DNA of 6,857 nucleotides from Candidatus Aenigmatarchaeum sp. Its GTDB lineage: Archaea > Nanobdellota > Nanobdellia > Pacearchaeales > GW2011-AR1. Shown here in pieces: positions 1 to 6,077 of the stretch. Under the pieces are notes generated by a model that was not told the origin of the DNA, made no database searches, and was given only the letters and a program-made list of their open reading frames with translations. The translations under genes and the position numbers were made by a program. The DNA lies in assembly GCA_020724205.1 (NCBI GenBank), contig DYHK01000033.1, positions 1 to 6,857 of the forward strand, in the 5' to 3' direction. Position 1 is the first letter of the stretch, and each line of letters opens with the position of its first letter.

Positions 1-144
1 TCTTAGCGTTATGTCTCCTGAATCATTCTGGCCTAGGTAAGCAAGAGTTAGTGTATCTGTGAACGAGCTTCCTTTCTTCATAGATAATAATATTGGATCT
101 TGGTAGAACTCAAGGATGATTCTTGGTTTGCTTGTATCAATTGG
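1..144 (-). pseudogene. In-frame continuation beyond the TAG of the secreted protein gene (partial)
   Basis: Read on the minus strand in the frame of the upstream gene, these 48 codons contain no stop and run off the window edge. The translation begins PIDTSKPRIILEFYQDPILL and continues with a Lys-Lys-Gly-Ser-Ser turn and Thr/Leu-alternating strands, then LAYLGQNDSGDITL. This is the pattern of another Ig-like beta domain of the same secreted protein. No convincing new start with its own promoter follows the TAG, so I read this as the severed or read-through C-terminal part rather than a separate gene. A single C-to-T change (CAG to TAG) would explain the break. Confidence 0.55.
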
Positions 145-780
145 CTATGTTGTGTCTGATTCATTCGGGATTATATATGTAAATATATCATAATTATAAT
201 CTCCCTGGCTTAGAGTAAGGGTCTTTACAGATGTTTGTTTTATGTTTTTAATAGATATTGTTAGGTCTTTGTTTTCTGAGGCATCAAGGTTTATTGAGCT
301 AGATGTATTTTCAAATGTATAGCTTATAGTTGTTGGAGAATCTAGATTATTACTCAGCTTTATTTTGAAATCCTGATTTGTAATAACAAATCCAGGGAAG
401 AAGTTGAATGGAGCTGTTTCATTTATAACATTAAAGACTTTTTCAACATCTTCTGTTTTTACCTGATTATTTTCCCTGTAGTTAAGCTGGCTTATCTTAA
501 CAGAGTAGTTTCTTTCTGTTATTGGAAGAATTGCGAAGATGTAATATGTATTATTGAATTTTATAACATCGTAAGTTAAAGGAATTTGAACGTGATCTCT
601 GTAGAAGCCTACATCCTCTTTGTCTATGTTTTCAAGTATGTTTCCTGTTATGGTTGCCTGGAAGGTTTCAAGTTTTGAGAAGTCATTTTTCTGGGTTTTT
701 ATTTCAATTGCAGAGCCTAAAGAAATAAGACTAATAATTAAAACTGAGAGTAATAATACAAGTAATATCCTCTTTTTCAT
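145..780 (-). CDS. Secreted glycoprotein-like protein, ORF closed by an in-frame TAG
   Basis: I do not recognise a named family. Residues 1-24 form a clear signal peptide: Lys-Lys-Arg, then a long Leu/Ile/Val core, ending near Gly-Ser-Ala before IEIK. The rest is beta-rich and hydrophilic with no further membrane helix and no cysteine. Five N-glycosylation sequons are visible (N76-N-T, N91-Y-S, N120-E-T, N158-T-S, N206-E-S), which fits an exported archaeal surface protein with Ig-like or CARDB-like folds. The fold is inference. The ATG at 780 has a TTTATATA box 25-26 nt upstream, so the message is probably leaderless. The frame ends at TAG (145-147), but the same frame continues open for 48 codons to the window edge with coding-like sequence. 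The true protein is therefore probably longer, and this is a nonsense-mutated, read-through or wrongly sequenced gene. Confidence 0.75.
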   Translation of the reverse strand: MKKRILLVLLLSVLIISLISLGSAIEIKTQKNDFSKLETFQATITGNILENIDKEDVGFYRDHVQIPLTYDVIKFNNTYYIFAILPITERNYSVKISQLNYRENNQVKTEDVEKVFNVINETAPFNFFPGFVITNQDFKIKLSNNLDSPTTISYTFENTSSSINLDASENKDLTISIKNIKQTSVKTLTLSQGDYNYDIFTYIIPNESDTT

Positions 781-801
781 AATTACTAGAATTTAAGATA
801 A

Positions 802-809
802 TATATAAA
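802..809 (-). promoter_or_regulatory. TATA-like box A for the secreted protein gene
   Basis: TTTATATA on the minus strand is centred 25-26 nt upstream of the ATG at 780. That is the distance expected between an archaeal box A and the transcription start, so the transcript probably begins at or next to the start codon. The box lies in the 31-bp gap behind the preceding gene, so this gene can be transcribed on its own. Confidence 0.5.
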
Positions 810-811
810 GA

Positions 812-1564
812 TTATTGAGAGTAAAAATTATGTGCTACTTCTTTACGTACCCCGAAAGCGCCACCGCCCCTGACACTATCGAAGTCGTTACCATTGAACC
901 TAAGCCTACTACCGTTAAGGCCATCAACAAGAGCGGAAACTCTCTTAATAGGTTTATTTCCTTCAGAAATATCAATTCCATAAGTTCTTGGATTATAATT
1001 AAATTTAGAAGAAGCTTCTGCTATTTTTTTAGCTCCTTCCTCCCCAAAACTTGCTATAATAAATCCATCTTTTGATAAAGAATCTGGAGTGTGATCTCCT
1101 AAACTATACAATCCTTTTGGAGCAAATCTTATACTTTCATCTTCACTAAATCTAATTCCATTAGTATTTACTCCAGGCTTAAGTCTTCTTTCTAAATCAT
1201 TTATATCCATATTCATAAACAATCCTTCAGCCTTTAAGTCTTGAACAGAATAAACTCCTTTATCTGTCCATAAATTAACATTAAATACCCATAACCATCT
1301 ATTTTTCATTATATCTCTTATAGACTTAAATTCTGGTTCATTTTTAACATCAGCATCACAATAAGCTGAATATACTAAATATGCTGTATAATCTCCAGTA
1401 GGAACTGATAAACTTCTATTTAATATTTCTTTTCCAACTTCTTGGTAAGTATTAGGTCCTACTTGAGGATAACTAAAAGTAGCTTCTCCATTTGCATGTG
1501 GCACTATTAAAGTTGTTTCTCCTCTTACAATTCTTGCACTTTTTCTTTCTGTTGTAGCTTGCAT
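812..1564 (-). CDS. Conserved hypothetical protein; candidate diversity-generating retroelement target
   Basis: This is a 250-residue protein with no signal peptide or membrane helix, so probably cytoplasmic. I recognise no enzyme family. Visible landmarks are a Trp-rich block at about 89-109 (NRWLWVFNVNLW, then GVYSVQD), an acidic/Arg stretch at 139-150 (FSEDESIRFAPK), and a segment DGFIIASFGEEGAKKIAEA near 166-184. The last part, V209-R240, contains Arg-Leu-x-x-x-Gly, a cluster of Asn/Asp/Ser/Phe residues, then GGGAFGVR. This resembles the C-type-lectin-like variable ends of DGR target proteins. That segment has very different base composition and codon use from the rest of the gene (see separate entry). 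The final ten residues return to AT-rich codons. The ATG at 1564 has a TTTATATA box 25-26 nt upstream. The DGR role is inference; an unrelated conserved or transferred C-terminal domain is the alternative. Confidence 0.8.
   Translation of the reverse strand: MQATTERKSARIVRGETTLIVPHANGEATFSYPQVGPNTYQEVGKEILNRSLSVPTGDYTAYLVYSAYCDADVKNEPEFKSIRDIMKNRWLWVFNVNLWTDKGVYSVQDLKAEGLFMNMDINDLERRLKPGVNTNGIRFSEDESIRFAPKGLYSLGDHTPDSLSKDGFIIASFGEEGAKKIAEASSKFNYNPRTYGIDISEGNKPIKRVSALVDGLNGSRLRFNGNDFDSVRGGGAFGVRKEVAHNFYSQ
845..940 (-). other. Candidate DGR variable region (VR) at the 3' end of the hypothetical gene
   Basis: This encodes residues V209-R240. GC in 841-940 is 52 of 100 bases, against 26 of 100 in 1241-1340 of the same gene. 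All seven Gly codons here are GGC, GGT or GGG, never GGA. All three Phe codons are TTC, and Arg is AGG or CGT. Gly and Phe codons I read elsewhere in the gene are GGA and TTT. Between D214 and V231, eleven codons are of type NNC/NNT (GAT, AAC, AGT, TTC, AAT, AAC, GAC, TTC, GAT, AGT, GTC), as expected when adenines of AAC/AAT template codons are mutagenised. A GC-rich invariant-looking end (GGGAFGVR) follows, where an initiation-of-homing sequence would lie. No second copy (template repeat) is present in the window. Confidence 0.5.
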
Positions 1565-1585
1565 AATTTTAGTTAAAGAATTGTC

Positions 1586-1593
1586 TATATAAA
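1586..1593 (-). promoter_or_regulatory. TATA-like box A for the candidate DGR target gene
   Basis: TTTATATA on the minus strand is centred 25-26 nt before the ATG at 1564. The octamer and the spacing are identical to those of the next gene downstream. The spacing supports the ATG at 1564 and a leaderless transcript. Confidence 0.5.
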
Positions 1594-1607
1594 TATTATT
1601 ATGAAAT

Positions 1608-3485
1608 TTACTTCCCCAACTCTCTCAATTTCTTAAGAGTCTCTTCAAACTCGCTGTCTTTTTGAGATCTTACTGGAGGTCTCTGAGAAACAGGCCTATG
1701 TATAGGGAATGAGGGCCTTTGTATTGGTCTTGAAAACGTTTGAGGGCCTGTTCTTGGAGGAGAGAATGGAGGTCGTGTCTCACTTGGTGATCCTCCTTTT
1801 CTGAATCCGCTTCTGAACTTGAATAAAACTCCAGATAATTTTTTTCTGAAAATTATTGCAATAATTACTAATACTATTAAGATTAATAAAACCCAAATCC
1901 ACCAGTAACTTCCGCTTGTTTTTGTTTTGTCTGCACAACATATCTGATTACTTGGGCAGGTTTCTCCGAATTTCTGCTCTTCATCACTTAAACAAGAAGA
2001 GGCACAAGTTCCTCCTGAAGATTCACAAGTATATTCTTGAGGTTCGCTTCTTGGAGTACATGTTTCTGAACAACAATAACCTAAGTCTAGACTATTAAGC
2101 CTGTTTCCTGGGCACTCTTCATTATCTGCACAAATATCTGCTCCAGGAATTTCAAGACAGGTTTTCAGCTCGACATTTTCAGAGCAACATACTTCTGAAA
2201 AAAAGTCACACTCAAGATCTGAAAATACCAATCCTCCCTCAGCTACACAGTCTGATTTAGGTATACAGTATTTTCCGTTAGATGTACAACTTTGAGATCC
2301 TGATCCAGAAGTTTTACACTGTCCATTAATACACTCCTCGCCTGATGAACAATCAGAGTCTGCATCACACTCATCTCCAGAACCTCCTGATGAGAATCCT
2401 GTAGGCCATCCAGAGTATATTAATAATCCTGTATCTCTTACATTATTCCAGCACCCATTTGAATTCTGGGTTTTTCCGTTTAGCAAGTATTCTTTAACTT
2501 TTTCTTCTTCAGGAGTATCACGACCTGAGATTGATAGAAGAGCTAGAGCAGTGTTGTAAAATTTCCCATAAGAGCCAACATTCCAGAAGTCTCCCTTGTA
2601 ATTATCTGTTAAAACACTAGTCAAGTAATCTTCAGAATCAGTTACTATTAGTAAGAAGGCTTCTGGGAAGTATTGAGGATTATCATCAATAAAAGCACCA
2701 AGATAAGGCAAGTAGATAGAGGTATCAACATCTGATTTGTACAGTGCTAGAACAGCCCATAAAGAACCCTCGTAATTACAGACAGTTCCCTGCTTGAAAC
2801 ACTTGTAGTTAACCTGTTCATTTGATTCTCCTCCTGCAACCTCTGAATTAATATTTTGTGAGACGTGGATTGTTGAAGATGTTTGGGATTTGTATAATAA
2901 GGTTGATGAGAAGTCCTTATCACAAGAAATTGTGTACTCTTTTTCCAGGCAGTTATTAGCTATTCTCAGCCAATAACCATTTTCTGAGATTGGAAGACAT
3001 GAACCTGCTGAAGAAGAAACTTTTTTATCAGCACCTACTGAAACTCTGTAAGTTCTTCCGTCGTATTTTACGTCACATGAGGAAGCTGATTGAGTATCAA
3101 TTTGTAGATACCAGATAAGATCACTTGCAGGCTTTGTCTGATTAAGTAGCCAGTTTTTTACCTTATTTGTATTTGCTCCTGATTTTTCTAGTGCTAAGAG
3201 AGCCATTGAAGTATCTTTAACCTTACAAGATCCTTTTGGCCAGCACTCTTCGTTTTGAGAATTTTCAAGTAATTCTGCACGACAAGACTTGTAATTTCCT
3301 TTTGCTAGTAATACAGAGATTTGCTCTTCATGAGTTAGTTTAGAACAATCATCTGCAACTGCATCCTCAATACACTGGTGAGCATTATCAAGCGAGGTCT
3401 TATTACTATTTGTCTGTGCACTTATTAATGGAAAAAATGCTATAATTAATAGAATAGATAAAACTATCAAACCTCTTTTATTCAT
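1608..3485 (-). CDS. Membrane-anchored, cysteine-rich surface protein with alpha-toroid-like repeats
   Basis: I chose Met at 3485 (625 residues) because it opens a signal peptide (MNKRGLIVLSILLIIAFFPLISAQ region, residues 1-23). A longer open frame up to 3632 would bury that signal. A TTTTTAAA box sits 25-26 nt upstream. Residues ~30-360 hold several diverged repeats of the type W..-x-[S/T]-x-x-A-L-L-A-L-x-x-S-G (near 87-103, 241-251, 310-321, 346-358), like alpha/alpha toroids of prenyltransferase or complement/macroglobulin thioester domains; no enzyme active site is evident. Residues ~372-518 carry 22 cysteines, including three modules that end in CC. A transmembrane helix lies at ~527-546, followed by a basic Pro/Arg/Ser-rich cytoplasmic tail ending in an acidic-Leu-Lys helix (FEETLKKLRELGK). 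It probably sits on the cell surface in adhesion, sensing or envelope structure. The function is unknown and the fold is inferred. Confidence 0.8.
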   Translation of the reverse strand: MNKRGLIVLSILLIIAFFPLISAQTNSNKTSLDNAHQCIEDAVADDCSKLTHEEQISVLLAKGNYKSCRAELLENSQNEECWPKGSCKVKDTSMALLALEKSGANTNKVKNWLLNQTKPASDLIWYLQIDTQSASSCDVKYDGRTYRVSVGADKKVSSSAGSCLPISENGYWLRIANNCLEKEYTISCDKDFSSTLLYKSQTSSTIHVSQNINSEVAGGESNEQVNYKCFKQGTVCNYEGSLWAVLALYKSDVDTSIYLPYLGAFIDDNPQYFPEAFLLIVTDSEDYLTSVLTDNYKGDFWNVGSYGKFYNTALALLSISGRDTPEEEKVKEYLLNGKTQNSNGCWNNVRDTGLLIYSGWPTGFSSGGSGDECDADSDCSSGEECINGQCKTSGSGSQSCTSNGKYCIPKSDCVAEGGLVFSDLECDFFSEVCCSENVELKTCLEIPGADICADNEECPGNRLNSLDLGYCCSETCTPRSEPQEYTCESSGGTCASSCLSDEEQKFGETCPSNQICCADKTKTSGSYWWIWVLLILIVLVIIAIIFRKKLSGVLFKFRSGFRKGGSPSETRPPFSPPRTGPQTFSRPIQRPSFPIHRPVSQRPPVRSQKDSEFEETLKKLRELGK

Positions 3486-3506
3486 TATAATTAGAGATAG
3501 TTTATG

Positions 3507-3514
3507 TTTAAAAA
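3507..3514 (-). promoter_or_regulatory. TATA-like box A for the cysteine-rich surface protein
   Basis: TTTTTAAA on the minus strand is centred 25-26 nt upstream of the ATG at 3485, preceded by a purine-rich AAAAG that could serve as a BRE. Its position agrees with the signal-peptide start rather than the longer open frame. The 171-bp gap to the primase gene (3486-3656) otherwise shows no gene or clear RNA. Confidence 0.45.
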
Positions 3515-3656
3515 CTTTTAGAGTGAATGTATAACTGTGTAATAACCTCATAATAAATTTTAATGAGATAAAATTTGAACATTTCAAAAAGGGATTATCA
3601 ATTTGATTATAGTTTAATTGCTCATCATACAACTTGTGGATTTTAGTTTTATTAAC

Positions 3657-5249
3657 TTACTTACTCTCTTTCTTCTTCCTTGGAGCTCTTGGAATTTTTT
3701 CTCTTTTTGGTTTATTCTGATCTTGATTTGTCTTCCAAGCACCTGATTTGTAAGAAACATAGGCGACTGGGTTTTTTACTTTTTCAGAGATATTATCTGT
3801 GTCGTAAACACCAATTTCCTTGTATATATCATTATCAAAATTAGGAGGAAGAACTGGAGAGTGTTTTGAGTGCCAGATTAATTGTGAGTTTATGTATCCT
3901 TGTTTTAATGGAGGGTTATTTTTTACATTCCACTCATTTACTTTTTTTTCAACCTCTTCTATGCTTAATCCTAGAGATCTGAAGAAGTTTAATAGAATAA
4001 ATAGGGCTCTTTTGCGGCCGTCTTCCATTCCTTTTAGAATTTTTATAATTGCTGGAGGGTAGTTTTCTTCTTTTACGTCTTTTATGTTTATTTTTGGAAA
4101 GTCTTTCTTTATCTTATTTACCTTATCTGGATTTTCTGAAAATTCTAATTTCTGTTGCTGGGAATTTGATCTATACCAGTCTATTGCCTGAATTAATAAT
4201 TTTCTTGCCTCGTCTTTCTTTGGTTCTGGAAGATAATTTGAAATTTTAATTTTAAGAGGATCGGCGTCTGTTAATTCAAATTTTTCAAGTTCCTCTTTAG
4301 TGAGAACTATACTTACTAGAGAGGTTTTCTCATGAAGAGAATATGGCATCCTGAATAAGTGCCTTGAAGATACTAATAGAACATCAAGACCAAGAACCTT
4401 GAATATATCAGGAACACTTAGCTCCTCATTAAAATTAGATGGATTTTCAAGAGAGTTTGTAGAACATTTTTGACAGAAGTAAAATTTCTTTTTCTGAGTC
4501 TCCTCCATTATAGATTTACATGTTGGGCATTTTTTTTGTTTGAAATCTTGTGAGGATGATTTAAATGTCTCTATATGAGGCGGATGACATTTTGGACATC
4601 TAACAGTTATTTGAAATCTTTCTTCGGCAATATTACTACAGGTTTCACATTTTATTCCAATAAATCCTTGTACTTTTAAGAAATCAGAATCTGTGTCTTT
4701 AATCATATTCTGAAGTATTGGTCTAGAAATTTCTTTAATATAATTTAGAATAGCTCTTGGCCATTCTGGGAACATCTCTTTTGTTTTTATCTCATCAATA
4801 TATTCTGGGAATGCCTGCCAAGGAATTATTATGTGAAATCCTTTTGATCCTGAAAATTTAATTCCTATGTTTTTTACTCCGTGATTTTCTAAGGCTTTTA
4901 TGATTGCAAGGGCGGCTTTTTTGCTGTAGTAAATCCACTTACAATCTATATCAATTATCAAGTCCCATCCTTTTCTCAGCTTATTTAACTGATCTTGATT
5001 AAGGTCTGTAGATAATTCTAAAGGATCTTCCCAGATTTCTTCAGAACAGTGGAAGCTTGTGGCTCCCTTTTTAACAAAAGAGAGTATATCTGATGGGTAC
5101 TGGAAGGAATCTGGGCGTTTTCCAAAACCCTCAAAGTATCTAGGGCTTACCTCTCTATTCTTTGAGAACTCGTATATGGCATTTTGGACATCTTTTCTAG
5201 TATAATATGATAAGGCTATTGCTCTAATTCTCTCCTCTTTCTTCTCCAT
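3657..5249 (-). CDS. priS: Single-chain archaeal DNA primase (PriS catalytic core fused to PriL-C-terminal-like domain)
   Basis: It makes RNA primers for replication. Numbered from an upstream in-frame ATG at 5270 (537 residues), the motifs are DxD at D107/D109 (DLIIDID), the SGxxGxH motif at S140-H146, and the nucleotide-binding RMPYSLHEKT at 307-316. Eight cysteines in four CxxC pairs (208/211, 225/228, 248/251, 266/269) form two zinc ribbons between motifs 2 and 3. Residues ~403-505 resemble the PriL C-terminal domain (PPxI, GRKRALFILLNFF, LPPN, IGV, KNPVAYV), but the positions that normally hold iron-sulfur cysteines are Ala, Asn and Tyr. The C-terminal tail is very basic. Fused, fast-evolving primases are known in Nanoarchaeum and other DPANN archaea. 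I prefer Met8 (5249; 530 residues) because a TATTTAAA box lies 25-26 nt upstream; ATG 5270 remains possible. PCNA is divergently encoded next door, which fits a replication locus. Confidence 0.92.
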   Translation of the reverse strand: MEKKEERIRAIALSYYTRKDVQNAIYEFSKNREVSPRYFEGFGKRPDSFQYPSDILSFVKKGATSFHCSEEIWEDPLELSTDLNQDQLNKLRKGWDLIIDIDCKWIYYSKKAALAIIKALENHGVKNIGIKFSGSKGFHIIIPWQAFPEYIDEIKTKEMFPEWPRAILNYIKEISRPILQNMIKDTDSDFLKVQGFIGIKCETCSNIAEERFQITVRCPKCHPPHIETFKSSSQDFKQKKCPTCKSIMEETQKKKFYFCQKCSTNSLENPSNFNEELSVPDIFKVLGLDVLLVSSRHLFRMPYSLHEKTSLVSIVLTKEELEKFELTDADPLKIKISNYLPEPKKDEARKLLIQAIDWYRSNSQQQKLEFSENPDKVNKIKKDFPKINIKDVKEENYPPAIIKILKGMEDGRKRALFILLNFFRSLGLSIEEVEKKVNEWNVKNNPPLKQGYINSQLIWHSKHSPVLPPNFDNDIYKEIGVYDTDNISEKVKNPVAYVSYKSGAWKTNQDQNKPKREKIPRAPRKKKESK

Positions 5250-5270
5250 TATTATACTTGATAAACGCAT

Positions 5271-5313
5271 TTTAAATAGATTTATATGAGTGAAATATAA
5301 TAAAGCTTAAAAG
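5271..5313. promoter_or_regulatory. Divergent primase/PCNA promoter region
   Basis: Several TATA-like boxes lie between the two outward-reading genes. TATTTAAA (minus, 5271-5278) is 25-26 nt from the primase ATG at 5249. CTTAAAAG (plus, 5306-5313) is about 27 nt from the PCNA ATG at 5337. Between them, AAATATAATAAA (5293-5304) is AT-rich and TATA-like on both strands. It lies about 25-27 nt from the alternative longer starts of both genes (minus ATG 5270, plus GTG 5322). Which boxes are used decides the starts. Confidence 0.4.
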
Positions 5314-5336
5314 TCGACTAGGTGTTTAGAAATAGT

Positions 5337-6062
5337 ATGTTAGCTAAGTTAGAGAATCCTAGGATTTTCTCAGAGGTGATTTCAATTATTTCTGAGTTAG
5401 TTACTGAGGTAAAATTGAGGTTTGATGAAAGAGGAATGGGAATTGTAGCTATAGATCCTGCAAATGTAGCAATGGTTTCGTTTAGAATACCTCGGGAAGC
5501 TTTTTCAGAGTATGAGGCAGGTAATGAAATCTTGGGGATTAATCTTGATAATTTAAAAGCTGTTTTAAGAAGGGCAAGGCCTGGAAGTATTTTAATTATG
5601 GAGAGTTATGAGAGTACTCTTAAGTTAGATATTCTTGATAAGATAAAGAGAAGTTTTTCACTTGCTTTAATTGAGATTGAGTCTGAAGATAAGAATGTTC
5701 CTTCTTTAGAATTTTTATCTCAAGTTCAGATGAGTCCTAATGATCTAGTTGATGCTATTGAAGACTGTGTTATTGTAGCTGATTCTTGTAATTTTGTTGC
5801 AGAGCCTGACAAGTTTATAATTGAGGCTTCTGGGTTAAATTCTGCTAGGGCAGAATTTTCAAGTGATGAGGTAAAGATTATCTCTGGAAAATCAAAGGCA
5901 AAATACTCTTTAGAATATTTGCAGAAATTTTCTAAGGCAAGCAAGATTGCAGATAAGGTTTTCATTAATTTTTCGTCAAATCATCCAACAAAGATTGAGT
6001 TTAAACGAGATGATTTAGATCTTGCTTTTATTCTAGCTCCTAGAGTTGAAAACGAGGATTAG
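5337..6062 (+). CDS. pcn: DNA polymerase sliding clamp PCNA
   Basis: This is an archaeal PCNA of 241 residues, the usual size for the family, which forms a trimeric ring that tethers polymerases, ligase and nucleases to DNA. Seen in the sequence: the N-terminal strand MLAKLENP; the loop IVAIDPANVAMVSF, matching the family AxDPxxVxxV core; a second PCNA fold with VDAIEDCVIVADS and FIIEASG; and the characteristic end FILAPRVE with a short acidic tail. I chose the ATG at 5337 because its N-terminus aligns with family members. A GTG at 5322 in the same frame would add five residues and is about 25 nt from an AAATATAA box, so it cannot be excluded. The gene is divergent from the primase. It ends in TAG immediately against the MsrB stop codon. 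No mutation of a core motif was seen. Confidence 0.96.
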   Translation: MLAKLENPRIFSEVISIISELVTEVKLRFDERGMGIVAIDPANVAMVSFRIPREAFSEYEAGNEILGINLDNLKAVLRRARPGSILIMESYESTLKLDILDKIKRSFSLALIEIESEDKNVPSLEFLSQVQMSPNDLVDAIEDCVIVADSCNFVAEPDKFIIEASGLNSARAEFSSDEVKIISGKSKAKYSLEYLQKFSKASKIADKVFINFSSNHPTKIEFKRDDLDLAFILAPRVENED

Positions 6063-6077
6063 TTATTTTTTCTTCTT
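6063..6077 (+). terminator. T-rich candidate terminator after PCNA
   Basis: Directly after the PCNA stop the plus strand reads TTATTTTTTCTTCTT, a T-rich tract of the kind that ends archaeal transcripts without a hairpin. It is also the Lys-rich 3' end of the convergent MsrB gene, so coding need alone could explain it. Confidence 0.3.

Noticed and set aside
145..147. General recoding of TAG as pyrrolysine in this organism
   Set aside because: PCNA ends in TAG exactly at its expected C-terminus, and no pyrrolysine gene is visible; a single nonsense change or local read-through is simpler.
812..850. Hairpin downstream of the variable-looking region, as found after some DGR targets
   Set aside because: The only pairing I found is about 5 bp (GTAAA/TTTAC) around a 16-nt AT-rich loop, too weak to support.
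815..1075. Plus-strand open frame opposite the hypothetical gene
   Set aside because: Low-complexity, Ser/Phe-rich translation with no promoter or family resemblance; it is the antisense shadow of the minus-strand gene.
3486..3632. Upstream extension of the cysteine-rich protein to an ATG at 3632
   Set aside because: It would place 49 non-hydrophobic residues before an obvious signal peptide and cover the TATA-like box that fits the ATG at 3485.
3590..3635. ATGATGA on the minus strand as a C box of a C/D-box guide RNA
   Set aside because: No matching CTGA D box or convincing internal boxes follow at the right distance; the motif is likely chance.
3820..4249. Plus-strand open frames opposite the primase
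   Set aside because: They are antisense to a strongly conserved primase and encode no recognisable domain.
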